64,000 nt of DNA from Oceanisphaera profunda (GCF_002157895.1 NZ_CP021377.1:1922001-1986000); one strand, 5' to 3'. Counted from the stretch's first letter, positions 1 to 10,020 are shown. Translations and numbers: made by a program. Notes: generated by a model from the sequence alone, not told the origin.

Positions 1-539
1 TTCTAGATATTTTGCACTTGCTAACCGTTGATCAACTCAAGCCTCGCTTCAAATCTTGTCCGGCTGCAGGCACGGCACCAACCCGCAAGGCGGAACTGAT
101 CAGCGCAATACAGGTTTGGCTGTCTGGAGAGGGGCTGACATTGGTTTGGAATATGCTTTCGCCACTGGAGCAAGCCGCGGTGCGCATCAGCCTTTACTGT
201 AGCGATGGCTGGTTTGACGAGCGCCGTTTTGCGGCTGAGTTTGGTACTCTGCCAGCTTGGTTTACCGAGCGTTATGATTACTACCGCACACCGGCCGAGC
301 AGTATAAGTTAGGCTGGTTTTTCTATCCTCCGGGGCGCTATCAAACAGGGCAGCGTATTCCGGATTGGCTGCAGGAGCGGCTTAAGTCACTGATTGCACC
401 GGTGGCAGTAGCAGAGTTAGAGGCTTCGGAATTACCAACGCCGCTGCCTGATTATGCGGTGTTGTTAGAGCGAGATCCTGAAACGAGTTCAGGATGGCGG
501 CATAAAGATAAACATCAGGTCCGCTCTTTGTTTAACTAG
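1..539 (+). CDS. 3' part of an unidentified gene (SAP-like segment), C-terminus made by a repeat
   Basis: The reading frame is open from the left edge (codons start at base 3), so the true start lies outside the window; the first internal start-like codon is a TTG at 12. The first 40 residues (LLTVDQLKPRF ... TRKAELISAI) look like a SAP-type DNA-binding helix pair. They are followed by a segment rich in Trp and Tyr with no motif I recognise. The last roughly 25 codons are encoded by a dispersed palindromic repeat (469-501) and its AT-rich tail, so the natural C-terminus seems to have been replaced. The gene converges on a decayed SNF2 helicase, and the two may have been functionally linked. 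I do not assign a function. Confidence 0.5.
   Translation, partial: LDILHLLTVDQLKPRFKSCPAAGTAPTRKAELISAIQVWLSGEGLTLVWNMLSPLEQAAVRISLYCSDGWFDERRFAAEFGTLPAWFTERYDYYRTPAEQYKLGWFFYPPGRYQTGQRIPDWLQERLKSLIAPVAVAELEASELPTPLPDYAVLLERDPETSSGWRHKDKHQVRSLFN
469..501. repeat. Dispersed palindromic repeat, copy 1 (inside a reading frame)
   Basis: This is the GCGAGATCCTGA ... TCAGGA-type imperfect palindrome with loop AACGAGT, followed by the same AAAGATAAACA tail seen in other copies. Copies elsewhere in the window are intergenic; this one is read through by the upstream gene and supplies its C-terminal residues. Confidence 0.75.
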
Positions 540-611
540 GTGCTTAGCGCTGTCCTCACTATTTTTCCTGTTCTTGTCTGTGGCTTCTGTGGCCAATAAC
601 ATTAGCTCTGC

Positions 612-1956
612 TTATTGACTGAGCAGTGCCAATAAGCTTTCGGCGTTGGCGGGCAAACCGGCGCTACTGGTATCGCTGAACAGCGCATCGGCCAGCGCTT
701 GTTTTTGTTGCTGCATCTGCTGAATACGCTCTTCTACGGTATCGGCGGCCACTAACTTATAGACAAACACCGGCTTATCTTGGCCTATGCGGTGGGCGCG
801 ATCGGTGGCCTGATTTTCTACTGCGGGATTCCATCAAGGATCCACGTGTATTACCACGTCTGCTGCCGTTAAATTCAAGCCGCTGCCGCCGGCCTTAAGG
901 CTGATTAAAAATACTCGTGCCTCGCCTTGTTGAAAACGATCGATAGCTTCTTGACGTTTGCGGGTCTTACCGGTCAACTTGTTGCTATAAGCGATTTTTT
1001 GCCGCTTTAGATCGGCTTCTACTAAGTCTAATACTCCATTAAATTGCGAAAATATCAGTAAGTTACGGCCTTCTGTCACCATTGTAGCTGAACGCCGTTC
1101 ACGCCTGGCACCATGGTCAGCGTCAGGTGCGGTATGGGCGTCGATTCTTTGATTAATTGCGGATCTTCGGTCAGCGGCAGTTGCTTAGGCGTAAATACCC
1201 GTCGCAGCTGTGCGGCGGTAATGGCCATCTGTTTATTCGGCACCGGCGGCATGTTATATAAGTGAGTTAGCTGTGAGCCGCTAAGGGGCGTGGCTATTTC
1301 GCCCATGGCGGCGTTATCTCTGTCTAGGTAGTAGGGCGGCGTCACCGCAATTGGCTGCCAGTGAGTCAAGTCCCCCAGCTCGGCGATCAGGCGTTGCTCT
1401 GAGTTTGATGCTTGCCACTGCCAACTAAGTGCCCGCCGCTGGCCGGTTTGTAGTGTCCGATAGTCAGCTAAGATTAGGCGTTGGCTGAGCAGCATTTGCT
1501 CTAATATTTGTGCGCCTTCACTCCCTGCTAGCCGTAATCTTGTGGCGGCTTGTTGCCGTGATCCTTGTCGTTGTGATATTTGCAGTTTTTGTACAATATC
1601 TCTGTCTTGTGGCAGGTAAAAACTCGGCGCATTCCAAGTAGCATGGTCGGACGGGATACTTTGCTGCGTCTTTGATTGAGTCTTGGAATAAGTGCGTAAC
1701 CAGTGCAACCCCGCAGCTACCCCATGTTTGCAGTTGTATGCCACCGGACAACTGCAGTCAGACGTTAGCGCTTCGTCCTCCCAGAACAAAAAACTTCATA
1801 AGGCCGAGGCTCAGTGCCCTCAACCTCGGCCACAATCTGCTCATTCGCCGTATCCAGTTAGCTAAATATCACCTTTCGTTGCTCAAAATAGGCCTTACCT
1901 CGCGCGAAGGCAGCGGAGCTGGTCATCTGTTTGACATCGTCTAGGGTGAAGTGCAT
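612..1956 (-). pseudogene. SWIM zinc-finger SNF2-family helicase remnant
   Basis: Four recognisable blocks lie in order on the minus strand. An N-terminus starts at ATG 1956 and is cut by an in-frame TAA near 1860. The frame then continues, and changes at a T6 run near 1790. A SWIM zinc finger follows (CSCPVAYNCKH, about 1720-1760). At about 1080 the sequence jumps straight into the helicase C-terminal half ([15 protein letters not shown], then [13 protein letters not shown]), so the ATPase lobe with Walker A and the DEAD-like box is missing. A TGA at about 832 replaces one of the two Trp codons expected in the HVDPWWNP motif. After it the same frame gives [12 protein letters not shown] and runs to a stop at 612. 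Stop, frameshift, large deletion and nonsense change together show a dead gene. Confidence 0.85.
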
Positions 1957-2106
1957 GGAACTCTGCTCTGTTTTAGGATGAGATGTTTGAGATAAATGGC
2001 AGAGCATAAAGGATATGTAATAGAGGCCTAAGTTACTTTAAGACCATAATTGGCGGCATGAAAATGCACTCTGCCGCCTTAATTTATTACATACTGCTCA
2101 TGCCCA

Positions 2107-3987
2107 CTATTGGGTGATGTTTTTAGACAGTCGCTCTGCGAACTCGCTAGTTTTACCTTTAAATAACAAAGATTGCGTGTATCGCGTGTAGGCTCTGGCT
2201 CGTTCCAACATATTGTCATAATGAACATTGGCGCAACTTTTCGAGTTGAGTGCTAGGCCATTATCACTAATAAGGAAGCATTCGGCGTTGTCATTGGTGG
2301 TTACATCAAAGCGGACTAGTTGATTGCTCTCTACCCAGTTGACGCTTTGGCCATCGGAATAATGAGCAAAACCAGTGTACTGTTCAGCTAATAACGACTG
2401 ACCCGTAAACCAAGGTACATTACCGCCGAGCCAATCGACAATAGTGGGGGCTATATCTAACTGGCCGGCATTGACGGGCAAGGTTGTTAAAGGTAGAGAG
2501 CCATCGGTAGCAAACATTAAAAAGGGAATAGCGTTACGTTCTAGCCCCTCTGAGGCGGCGCGCGACGTGTGATCAGCGACTAATACTACTAACGTGGGTT
2601 TAGTAACTACCCTCGGTAGCTCATCAAGAAAACGCTGTAAGGCTGCATCGGCATGATGCAGTGCATTACGGCGCAGCGCGGCACGATCGTCTTTACCAAA
2701 AATGTAATCTGATTCTTGCGGTAAATACGTATCGTGAGTTGTGCCGGTATTTACTGTCATTAAGTAGGGTCCGTCGAGTGCTTCTAGCTTGTCTAAGGCA
2801 AAGCGATAAATATCATCATCCATATAGCCCCAATAATTTTTGGTGCCAGTAAACTCGTAATCTGTTTTGCCATAAGAATGGGTAAAGCCCAAGCTCTGTG
2901 CAAAAGCACCGACAATACCTTTGCCGCTGCCTTGAATAAAGTGGGTACTAAAACCTTGATCGTTCAGTATACGCGGCAAGCAGTGATAGTTAGCGCCTTG
3001 TAGCTGGGTTCCTGCCACGCCGCCGCCAATAGGATTAGGATAAGAGCAAAAGGTGGCAAAGGTGCCCTCTACGGTGCGATAGCCATCTGCATATAAGGCT
3101 TGGGTGGTAAGGCTGCTTTTGCGTAAACGGTCGAAATGGGGTGCTGCATCTACTTGCTGGCCATAGCTGTATAGATCTGCGGCTACCCAGCTTTCTAGTA
3201 ATACCACTACTACATTCGCTTGCTTAGTTACCGGTTGTAGTTGGGTATTTAAACGCTCGCGATACAGGCGTGCTAACAACGCTTTATCTTCTGTGCTGGG
3301 CTCCGCCGTTTGCTGCTGAGCAGCACGTTTTTTACCTTTAGCAAGATAATAGCTAATGGCGTACGGTGCATTCCAAGCTAGTGCGGCTTGACTGGGTTCA
3401 CCTATTTTATAGGCGCTCATGGGAGATTGTGGGGCGTCACTCCAACCACCGCGAATGGCAGTGGCGGCTAATAATCCCCAAATGACGAATAAGCTAAGTC
3501 CGTAAGGCCAAGCCAGCGCTGTAAAGGTGCTGTGATTAAGCGACATGCGCCAAATGATCAGAGTGAATAGTATTATTAATCCAAATCCTGCCAAAGTTTG
3601 TGGTAAATAAACGGTAATGGCGGTCGCGATTAAGCCTGCTTCTGAGCCATCGCCGGTAAATACCTCAAAGGTCAGGTGTCGGCCCGCCTCTAACCAATAA
3701 ATTGCATCTACTGTTGTCGTCAGCACAATCCAGACCATGGCGCACCATAATAATGGCCTAACTAATATTGGACCTTTACCTGCCATAGCCAGCTGTAAGA
3801 ATATAATTGGTGTGGCTAATGCTGTCACCGTTGTGAGATCGAGCTGCAGACCCCAGCCTAAGCTGTAGAGGCCATTGGCACTAAATAGCAGTGCGACTTG
3901 GTCGGAGTTTAAGGCGGTGAGTAGGATTTTGCTGAGCAGAGAGCTGGCCAGTAATAATAATAAGATGCGTAAGATATTGGTGAGCAC
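2107..3987 (-). CDS. Membrane sulfatase-fold protein, LTA synthase/phosphoglycerol transferase-like
   Basis: This is a 626-residue inner-membrane enzyme. About five hydrophobic segments fill residues 5-175. A periplasmic alkaline-phosphatase/sulfatase-type domain follows from about residue 257. The metal-binding start is VVVVLLESW (Glu265), the nucleophile is probably Thr309 in EGTFATFCSYPN, and the late metal motif is VADHTSR. Family members move phosphoglycerol or phosphoethanolamine onto envelope glycans or lipids; the substrate here cannot be read from the sequence. The start is GTG at 3987 with GGAA eight bases upstream. It is a lone gene with a second, divergent member of the same superfamily at 7955-9943. 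Confidence 0.8.
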   Translation of the reverse strand: MLTNILRILLLLLASSLLSKILLTALNSDQVALLFSANGLYSLGWGLQLDLTTVTALATPIIFLQLAMAGKGPILVRPLLWCAMVWIVLTTTVDAIYWLEAGRHLTFEVFTGDGSEAGLIATAITVYLPQTLAGFGLIILFTLIIWRMSLNHSTFTALAWPYGLSLFVIWGLLAATAIRGGWSDAPQSPMSAYKIGEPSQAALAWNAPYAISYYLAKGKKRAAQQQTAEPSTEDKALLARLYRERLNTQLQPVTKQANVVVVLLESWVAADLYSYGQQVDAAPHFDRLRKSSLTTQALYADGYRTVEGTFATFCSYPNPIGGGVAGTQLQGANYHCLPRILNDQGFSTHFIQGSGKGIVGAFAQSLGFTHSYGKTDYEFTGTKNYWGYMDDDIYRFALDKLEALDGPYLMTVNTGTTHDTYLPQESDYIFGKDDRAALRRNALHHADAALQRFLDELPRVVTKPTLVVLVADHTSRAASEGLERNAIPFLMFATDGSLPLTTLPVNAGQLDIAPTIVDWLGGNVPWFTGQSLLAEQYTGFAHYSDGQSVNWVESNQLVRFDVTTNDNAECFLISDNGLALNSKSCANVHYDNMLERARAYTRYTQSLLFKGKTSEFAERLSKNITQ

Positions 3988-4036
3988 AGTAAGTTCCGAA
4001 CTAAGGTGAAAGGCGTGGTGATAAAACAGATAAAAT

Positions 4037-4064
4037 AATAAGCCCCTGATAACAAGGGCTTATT
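4037..4064 (-). terminator. Hairpin downstream of yicC
   Basis: A 9-bp perfect stem (AATAAGCCC/GGGCTTATT) with a 10-base loop is followed, on the minus strand, by a T-rich stretch. It lies between yicC and the downstream sulfatase gene. Confidence 0.6.
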
Positions 4065-4098
4065 GAGAGTAAATAAATATTACAGCGATTTGAAATAA

Positions 4099-4962
4099 TT
4101 ATTCAATATTCTGGATCTGCTCGCGCATTTGCTCGATTAACACTTTCATTTCTACTGCGGAGTTAGTGATGTCGGTGCTGATCGACTTTGAGCCCAAGGT
4201 ATTGGACTCGCGGTTGAACTCTTGCATCATAAAGTCCAAGCGTCGACCACAAGCGCCGCCTTTTTTTAAGATTTTGCGGGTTTCACCAATGTGGGTCACT
4301 AAGCGGTCTAGCTCTTCAGCGACGTCCACTTTTTGTGCTAATAACACCATTTCTTGTTCTACACGCTGGGGGTCTAGCTCAATCTTAGCTTCTTCAAAGC
4401 GGTCTTGTAGGCGTTGACGCTGCCAAGCCATGATGGCGGGCATTTGGGTTTTAACTTTATCCACTTCTTGCTCGATGCCGCTCAAACGCAGTTCGATCAG
4501 ATCTTTCAGCTTATCGCCTTCGCTGGCGCGAGCGTCGAGAAAGTCATCGACCACTTTATCTAGGCAAGCAATTAATTCATTGCTCAGCGCGTCCATGTCT
4601 TGGGCTTGCGCTTCCATCACCCCAGGCCAGCGTAAGATATCGACTGGATTTAATGCGCCTTGGCTGGCTTCTTCCATTATCCAATCGGCACCTTCAATCA
4701 GCTGTTTGGCTAATGCTTTATTCATTTGCAGCTGGCCCTGATTAGCCAAGTTAGACTCAAAGCGTAGGCCGCATTCCACCTTGCCGCGCTGTAAACGGGC
4801 GCGCAGTTTTTCGCGCACTAGCGGCTCTAGGCTGCGAAACTGTTCGGGTAAGCGCGTGTAGGTTTCTAGGTAGCGCTGGTTAACGGAGCGGATTTCCCAA
4901 ACGGCGGTGCCCCAATCTTGTTTAAATTCTTGTCGCGCATAGGCGGTCATACTGTGGATCAT
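4099..4962 (-). CDS. yicC: YicC family endoribonuclease
   Basis: This 287-residue protein has the family N-terminus MIHSMTAYAR and the RSVNQRYLE segment, and the DUF1732 tail FMMQEFNRESNTLGSK with the closing EQMREQIQNIE. YicC-like proteins are RNases implicated in RNA decay, including sRNA turnover in E. coli. ATG 4962 is preferred over an upstream in-frame start 17 codons earlier, because it matches family starts and has a GAGAG ribosome-binding site. It is divergent from rph with about 165 bases between them, the usual arrangement in gammaproteobacteria. Confidence 0.93.
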   Translation of the reverse strand: MIHSMTAYARQEFKQDWGTAVWEIRSVNQRYLETYTRLPEQFRSLEPLVREKLRARLQRGKVECGLRFESNLANQGQLQMNKALAKQLIEGADWIMEEASQGALNPVDILRWPGVMEAQAQDMDALSNELIACLDKVVDDFLDARASEGDKLKDLIELRLSGIEQEVDKVKTQMPAIMAWQRQRLQDRFEEAKIELDPQRVEQEMVLLAQKVDVAEELDRLVTHIGETRKILKKGGACGRRLDFMMQEFNRESNTLGSKSISTDITNSAVEMKVLIEQMREQIQNIE

Positions 4963-5127
4963 GTGGCTCTCAATATTAGTTGCACGTGAAGCGCTTAAGT
5001 GTGACACCGCCACCGACTTGCGGCAATGGTGAGCACATGCAATGCGCCGGTAGTTTCTTTATAATGTCGTCTTTATAAGAATCGCTTAAGCCTCACGGCG
5101 CGCGATTTATCCTCATTGGAGAATACC

Positions 5128-5856
5128 ATGTCTACACGAGCCTGCGGCCGCGCGGTTGATGAAATGCGCGTCGTTACCATCACCTCTAATTATACCCGCC
5201 ATGCGGAAGGCTCTGTGTTGGTGGAGTTTGGTCATACCAAGGTGCTGTGCACCGCCTCGGTCGTAAAAGGCGTGCCGCGTTTCTTGCGAGGCAAAGGCCA
5301 AGGTTGGGTGACGGCGGAATATGGCATGTTGCCGCGTTCCACTCACAGCCGTATGAACCGCGAAGCTGCTAGTGGCAAGCAAGGCGGTCGTACCATGGAA
5401 ATTCAGCGCCTGATCGGTCGCTCACTGCGTGCAGCCATGGACTTAAATAAGTTAGGCGAATACACCATAGTGGTGGATTGCGATGTGATCCAAGCGGACG
5501 GCGGCACTCGCACCGCAGCGATTACCGGCGCTTGTGTGGCACTGGCCCAAGCACTGGCGTGGATGAAAGCGAAAGGCATGATCACCACAGACCCGATGAA
5601 AACATTAGTGGCGGCGATTTCGGTGGGCATGGTCGACGGCCAAGCGGTATCGGATTTGGAATATACTGAAGACTCTGCGGCCGAAACTGATATGAACGTA
5701 GTGATGACGGCCGAAGGCAACATGATTGAAGTGCAGGGCACTGCCGAAGGCGCCCCTTTTACTCATGAGCAGTTATTGGCCATGTTGGCCTTGGCGCGTA
5801 AGTCGATTGATGAGTTAGTGGTTCATCAACGCAAGGCGATTGCTAGTGTTGAGTGA
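5128..5856 (+). CDS. rph: Ribonuclease PH
   Basis: This 242-residue phosphorolytic 3'-5' exoribonuclease trims tRNA 3' ends using phosphate. The near-invariant signatures are present: [66 protein letters not shown] and [15 protein letters not shown] 5128 is chosen over an in-frame TTG four codons upstream, because a GGAG site sits just before it. It is followed by pyrE after about 250 bases holding a short repeat. Confidence 0.96.
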   Translation: MSTRACGRAVDEMRVVTITSNYTRHAEGSVLVEFGHTKVLCTASVVKGVPRFLRGKGQGWVTAEYGMLPRSTHSRMNREAASGKQGGRTMEIQRLIGRSLRAAMDLNKLGEYTIVVDCDVIQADGGTRTAAITGACVALAQALAWMKAKGMITTDPMKTLVAAISVGMVDGQAVSDLEYTEDSAAETDMNVVMTAEGNMIEVQGTAEGAPFTHEQLLAMLALARKSIDELVVHQRKAIASVE

Positions 5857-5900
5857 TAAATGTTGAGTGTTGAATGAACAGCAAAAACTAAAGATTTCTT

Positions 5901-5931
5901 CGCCACGGAATACACGGAATACACGGAAAAC
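5901..5931. repeat. CACGGAAT direct-repeat tract between rph and pyrE
   Basis: The tract CGCCACGGAATACACGGAAT continues with a third partial unit. A near-identical tract occurs at 57141-57171 in another intergenic space. It appears to be a short dispersed intergenic repeat; the small frame passing through it is not a credible gene. Confidence 0.6.
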
Positions 5932-6108
5932 TAACAGGCCAATATCTTGTGAAAGACTAAGACGAGGAGCTTATCCCCTTATCGTTTTTGCCAGTCTAGG
6001 TCGGTGTTGTTCCGTGCTTTTTGTAATAAAGAGCGTGGCAAAAAATGTTTAACGCACTTAATGGCTGTAGTGGCCGCGAGTCCAAATAAAACCTTGAGAG
6101 AAAAATTG

Positions 6109-6750
6109 ATGAAAGCCTATCAGCGTGAGTTTATTGAATTTGCCATGAGCAAAGATGTGCTTAAATTCGGCGAATTTACCCTAAAATCTGGTCGTATTAG
6201 CCCTTACTTCTTTAATGCGGGCTTGTTTAATAGCGGCCGAGACTTGGCCCGTTTAGGTCGCTTTTATGCGGCAGCCTTAATGGACGCTAATGTTCAATAT
6301 GATGTGCTGTTTGGCCCTGCGTACAAAGGTATTCCCATTGCCAGCGCTACCGCCGTACAGTTAGCAGAAATACACGACCAAGACGTGCCCTATTGCTTTA
6401 ACCGTAAAGAAGCCAAAACTCACGGCGAAGGCGGCAACTTAGTGGGCAGTCCGCTGCAAGGGCGCATCATGTTGGTGGACGACGTGATCACAGCAGGCAC
6501 TGCGATTCGTGAGTCGATGGACATCATAGCGGCGAGTGGCGCGAGTTTAGCCGGTGTGCTGATCGCCCTAGATCGCCAAGAAAAAGGCAAAGGCGAGTTA
6601 TCGGCCATTCAAGAAGTTGAGCGTGATTATAATGCAGAAGTCACCGCCATTATTTCGCTGGCCGACTTGGTGGAGTACTTGAGCGAACAGCCAGCCATGG
6701 CCGAGCATTTGGTACGCGTGAAAGCGTATCGTCAGCAGTACGGGATCTAA
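6109..6750 (+). CDS. pyrE: Orotate phosphoribosyltransferase
   Basis: At 213 residues it has the same length as the E. coli enzyme. It joins orotate to PRPP to give orotidine 5'-phosphate in de novo pyrimidine synthesis. It has the N-terminal orotate-binding segment [16 protein letters not shown], the catalytic loop [15 protein letters not shown] and the PRPP-binding motif [19 protein letters not shown] 6109 fits the family N-terminus and has GAGAG upstream; upstream in-frame codons come from the repeat-bearing spacer. A strong hairpin follows. Confidence 0.96.
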   Translation: MKAYQREFIEFAMSKDVLKFGEFTLKSGRISPYFFNAGLFNSGRDLARLGRFYAAALMDANVQYDVLFGPAYKGIPIASATAVQLAEIHDQDVPYCFNRKEAKTHGEGGNLVGSPLQGRIMLVDDVITAGTAIRESMDIIAASGASLAGVLIALDRQEKGKGELSAIQEVERDYNAEVTAIISLADLVEYLSEQPAMAEHLVRVKAYRQQYGI

Positions 6751-6825
6751 TGGTCGCTAACATCCGTTGCTTAGAGCGAACGAGTAAAGCTTGCCGTAAC
6801 AGCTGATGGATGGGTTCAGAACATG

Positions 6826-6855
6826 AAAAAGGGAAACTTAGCGTTTCCCTTTTTA
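6826..6855. terminator. Bidirectional intrinsic terminator pyrE/cheV
   Basis: Stem AAAAAGGGAAAC/GTTTCCCTTTTT with a five-base loop. It has T-runs on both strands and lies between convergent pyrE and cheV. Confidence 0.85.
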
Positions 6856-6880
6856 TTTAGCTATTTGTTTATGTAGCTGT

Positions 6881-7774
6881 CTAGTTGGCTTGGCGAACCG
6901 CGGCGGCACCTAGCATAGTGTGCAGCAGCTCGTGGGCATCAAATTTGGTCAAAGCTCTGTCGGCTCCGACTTGCTCCGCATAGCTCAGGCTCATCTCGCT
7001 GCTCAGCGAGGAGTGCAAAATAATCCAAGGCTGATGCAGGTTAGGGTTATTACGCACTTGAAAAGCCAACTCGTAACCGTCCAGCCCCGGCATCTCAATG
7101 TCGCTCACCAGAATGTCTATCGGCCTGCCGCTGGCTTGCGCTTCTAAGATGCGCGCCATGGCATCACTGCCATCAAAGGTCACTTGGTAGCCGATGTTTT
7201 TACGATCCAATACATCACTCAACTGCTTGCGGGCCACTATAGAGTCATCTACCAGTAAAATAGATAAGCCGCGCAGGGTCTCCACCTCCATATCGTTGAG
7301 CAGCACATCTTTGCTATTCAGCGATTCAGGGTAAACTTTGGCCAGCAGCAGCTCTAAATCCAGTAGCTGGATCAAGTCGCTATCTATGGTCACCAGCCCA
7401 GTAATAAAGGCGTTTTTGCCTAACGCCTTAGGTGGGGGCGACACATCTTTCCAGTCGGTTTCCACGATGCGCTGCACCTTGCGCACCATAAAGCCTATCT
7501 CTTTACGATTCACGTCGGTGACAATCACAGACGCGGTGGCGCGCTCTTCAACTGTTAACGGCGCATAGCCGATGGCTGCAGCCATATCTATCACCGGCAG
7601 GGCCGAGCCTCTAAAAGTAGCGGTACCAATCACGGTACTTTGGCTGCTGGGCAGTTTGGTCAAACGAGGCAGGGGCATGATTTCGCGAATTTTCAGCGTA
7701 CCTAAGCCAAATAAGCGCGTGCCAGCTAACTGAAACAGCAACAGTTTTTGCAGCTGCTTGGGATGTTTACTCAT
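6881..7774 (-). CDS. cheV: CheV-type chemotaxis coupling protein (CheW + receiver)
   Basis: This 297-residue protein has a CheW-like domain (about 10-155) fused to a response-regulator receiver (about 170-295). The receiver has Asp176/Asp177 in LLVDDS, the phospho-acceptor Asp225 in VSDIEMPGLDG and Lys277 in LTKFDA, so it should be phosphorylatable by CheA. CheV couples receptors to CheA and helps adaptation. No other chemotaxis gene is in the window, which is common for CheV. The start is ATG 7774, and it ends at the shared terminator. Confidence 0.9.
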   Translation of the reverse strand: MSKHPKQLQKLLLFQLAGTRLFGLGTLKIREIMPLPRLTKLPSSQSTVIGTATFRGSALPVIDMAAAIGYAPLTVEERATASVIVTDVNRKEIGFMVRKVQRIVETDWKDVSPPPKALGKNAFITGLVTIDSDLIQLLDLELLLAKVYPESLNSKDVLLNDMEVETLRGLSILLVDDSIVARKQLSDVLDRKNIGYQVTFDGSDAMARILEAQASGRPIDILVSDIEMPGLDGYELAFQVRNNPNLHQPWIILHSSLSSEMSLSYAEQVGADRALTKFDAHELLHTMLGAAAVRQAN

Positions 7775-7954
7775 ACATTCTCATACTCATTTAATTTGCA
7801 GAATGGACACCTGACAAGGAGTACGGGCGGTATTTGCAGGCGGAATTATATGAAACGCCAACTTGGTAAGTCCAGCCAAAAGGGTGAGCAAGCTAGCAGG
7901 AACCACAAATATTCGGCTGCTTATGGGGCGCTCACAAACTGCTTTTTAAATTAC

Positions 7955-9943
7955 TTAGGGCGCACTGCCTTTTATTTGCTGGTTAATATGCCAGCGTAAC
8001 AGCTTAGGATAAGCGGCTAATCGAGCTGCCTGAGCCTCCTTAACCGCTTGTCCTTTATTTTTATCTAATTGCAGCGACTGGTCGGTTTGCCAAGGATAAA
8101 AAACCGGCGGTTCGTTTAATACATACGCCCCTTGCTCATCAATCCATAGCAAAACGTTATAGCCAAAAGCGCGGCTTGGATCGTCTTTCGGGGCCAACAT
8201 ATTGCGTCCACCTAAGGTGAGATAAGGCTGCTGCGACAAACTGTAATGATACAAAGTGGGCATGATATCTTTATGAGAACCCACTCTTTCCTCATCAAAC
8301 TGCCATTGGGTATGTTTTAGGATGGGCTTTGGCACATATAGGTAGAAAGGCACGGCTCTATCTAGCACTTGTTCTTGAGGATAAAAAGCCTTAATACGGC
8401 GCATTTGGTGATCGCCCGTAGCAGCAATTACAGTACGCTCACCTAACTCTGAATCTTTTACATGATTGATAAAGCCGCCTAAGGCATCGGTGGCGTATTG
8501 GAAGGTCGTTAAAATATTGAGTTGTTCTATCGCGCCGTCTTCCGCATGTTTTTGATACTTCTCTGATACTGTAATTGGGCTTGGCTGATAGGTATCGGGT
8601 GTCACATAAGGCGGGTGATTAGTCACGCTTAAAATACTGATAAATAATGGTTGTTCTGACTCGGCGAGTAAGGTTTCCGCTAAACGGTAGGCATATTCAT
8701 CCGGCAGTCCCCAGGCGGTCAAATATTGTGCGGCCTCTGGATAGCGAGCTAATAAAGCATTTTGATCAAACACCTGATCTACTCCTTGCAGAGGCAAGTA
8801 GTTCACCAGGTTGCGCCACATCATATTACCGGGCGAGATAAAAATATTGCGATAACCGGCTTTTTTATAAATATCGAAAGGCGTATCAAGATCAATACCC
8901 TGCGCAGAAGAGTGGCTAATGCTTTGCACTGGGCTATTAAAAAATAGTGCTGCCAGTGAGGGGGCCGTGCCATTGTCTTGGGACAAGAAGCGCTTAAATA
9001 AGAAGTCTTGGGTGAAGTGCGGTCGGAGGCGGCCCAATAAATCATTATGATGTTGATCATCAAAAGCCAACATATTGGTGCCTAAGCTTTCCATTAACGC
9101 TAATACTACGTGCGGTGGATGCTCCGTTAAATAGTCATTGGGCAAGGTATGATCATCGAGCGAAGCAAAGTTTAAAGTCTGTAGTAATTGCTTACCTTGT
9201 TGCGAGCTAGCAGGAGTAAAGGCTACATCTAGCTTCCTATCTTTCGAAGCCCAGCTCAGTGCCATCACGGCATTAGGTGTCAGCTGATTGAGTACCGTAA
9301 GCTCTGAAACTTGGGCGTTCGCGCGGCGCAGAGGAAAAGTGCCGACACTGCCGCGAGCCAAGATAAATACCAAGCTGATGCAAATGAAGCTATACACCAC
9401 TAATGTCGGCCAGGGCCAAGGACGCATTACTTTAACCCTTCGCAGCTGAAGATACGCCAGCACACTGGGAATTATACTTAATAGTAAGGCCACTAAACTG
9501 GCTTTGATGACTGGGTAGTCTTGGTTCATATTGGCTAAAACGGCTTGGGTATCATCTTCAAATAAGCCGAAGGCAAATACGTTAAAATGCTGATGGTAAG
9601 TTTGGTAGTAGTAAAAGTTACCAATGGCAGCGCCAGCAGCGATCAAGCTAATTAAACCGATAAAAGAGGGCGCACAGCGCCGCCACCATTGCCAGCTTCC
9701 CTGCCAAGAGGCCAATAATAATCCGCTGAGTAGCAAAGGGGCTAATGCTATACCGGCGATACGTAAATCGTACCTAAGGCCGGTAAACCACATGCGTTGC
9801 ACGTCTTGACCGTAGTTGGCTAACGCGGCGGCCGTAGTGAACAGGCTGAACATAAAGTAGCGGGCACTTAAAAAAATAAGGGCCAGCCACAACATAGTGA
9901 GCCAAGTGAGACGAAAGACGAGACGAATGAGCGATGAAGTCAT
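7955..9943 (-). CDS. Membrane sulfatase-fold protein, LTA synthase-like
   Basis: This 662-residue protein has five or so membrane segments in residues 10-200 (for example LLSGLLLASW, SFIGLISLIAAGAAIGNF), then a periplasmic sulfatase-type domain. Metal and nucleophile candidates are Glu285 in VVLALMESLG and Thr326 in DNGTAPSLAALF, with the later motifs SVTNHPPY and AATGDHQMRRI. It is only distantly similar to the protein at 2107-3987, so this is not a recent duplication. It probably acts on an envelope phospho-group donor; the substrate is unknown. Confidence 0.8.
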   Translation of the reverse strand: MTSSLIRLVFRLTWLTMLWLALIFLSARYFMFSLFTTAAALANYGQDVQRMWFTGLRYDLRIAGIALAPLLLSGLLLASWQGSWQWWRRCAPSFIGLISLIAAGAAIGNFYYYQTYHQHFNVFAFGLFEDDTQAVLANMNQDYPVIKASLVALLLSIIPSVLAYLQLRRVKVMRPWPWPTLVVYSFICISLVFILARGSVGTFPLRRANAQVSELTVLNQLTPNAVMALSWASKDRKLDVAFTPASSQQGKQLLQTLNFASLDDHTLPNDYLTEHPPHVVLALMESLGTNMLAFDDQHHNDLLGRLRPHFTQDFLFKRFLSQDNGTAPSLAALFFNSPVQSISHSSAQGIDLDTPFDIYKKAGYRNIFISPGNMMWRNLVNYLPLQGVDQVFDQNALLARYPEAAQYLTAWGLPDEYAYRLAETLLAESEQPLFISILSVTNHPPYVTPDTYQPSPITVSEKYQKHAEDGAIEQLNILTTFQYATDALGGFINHVKDSELGERTVIAATGDHQMRRIKAFYPQEQVLDRAVPFYLYVPKPILKHTQWQFDEERVGSHKDIMPTLYHYSLSQQPYLTLGGRNMLAPKDDPSRAFGYNVLLWIDEQGAYVLNEPPVFYPWQTDQSLQLDKNKGQAVKEAQAARLAAYPKLLRWHINQQIKGSAP

Positions 9944-9991
9944 GAGGCACCTAGGCGATAAAATGTCGAGCAGTATAAAAGTAATGCGCGA

Positions 9992-10020
9992 AAAAAAAGC
10001 CGCTTTTTTTAGCGGCTTTA
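9992..10020 (-). terminator. Intrinsic terminator after mscS
   Basis: The hairpin AAAGCCGCT/AGCGGCTTT is flanked on the minus strand by a run of eight T. It lies directly past the mscS stop. Confidence 0.85.

Noticed and set aside
5867-6052. 61-codon frame between rph and pyrE
   Set aside because: It runs through an intergenic repeat tract, has no ribosome-binding site and its composition is not protein-like.
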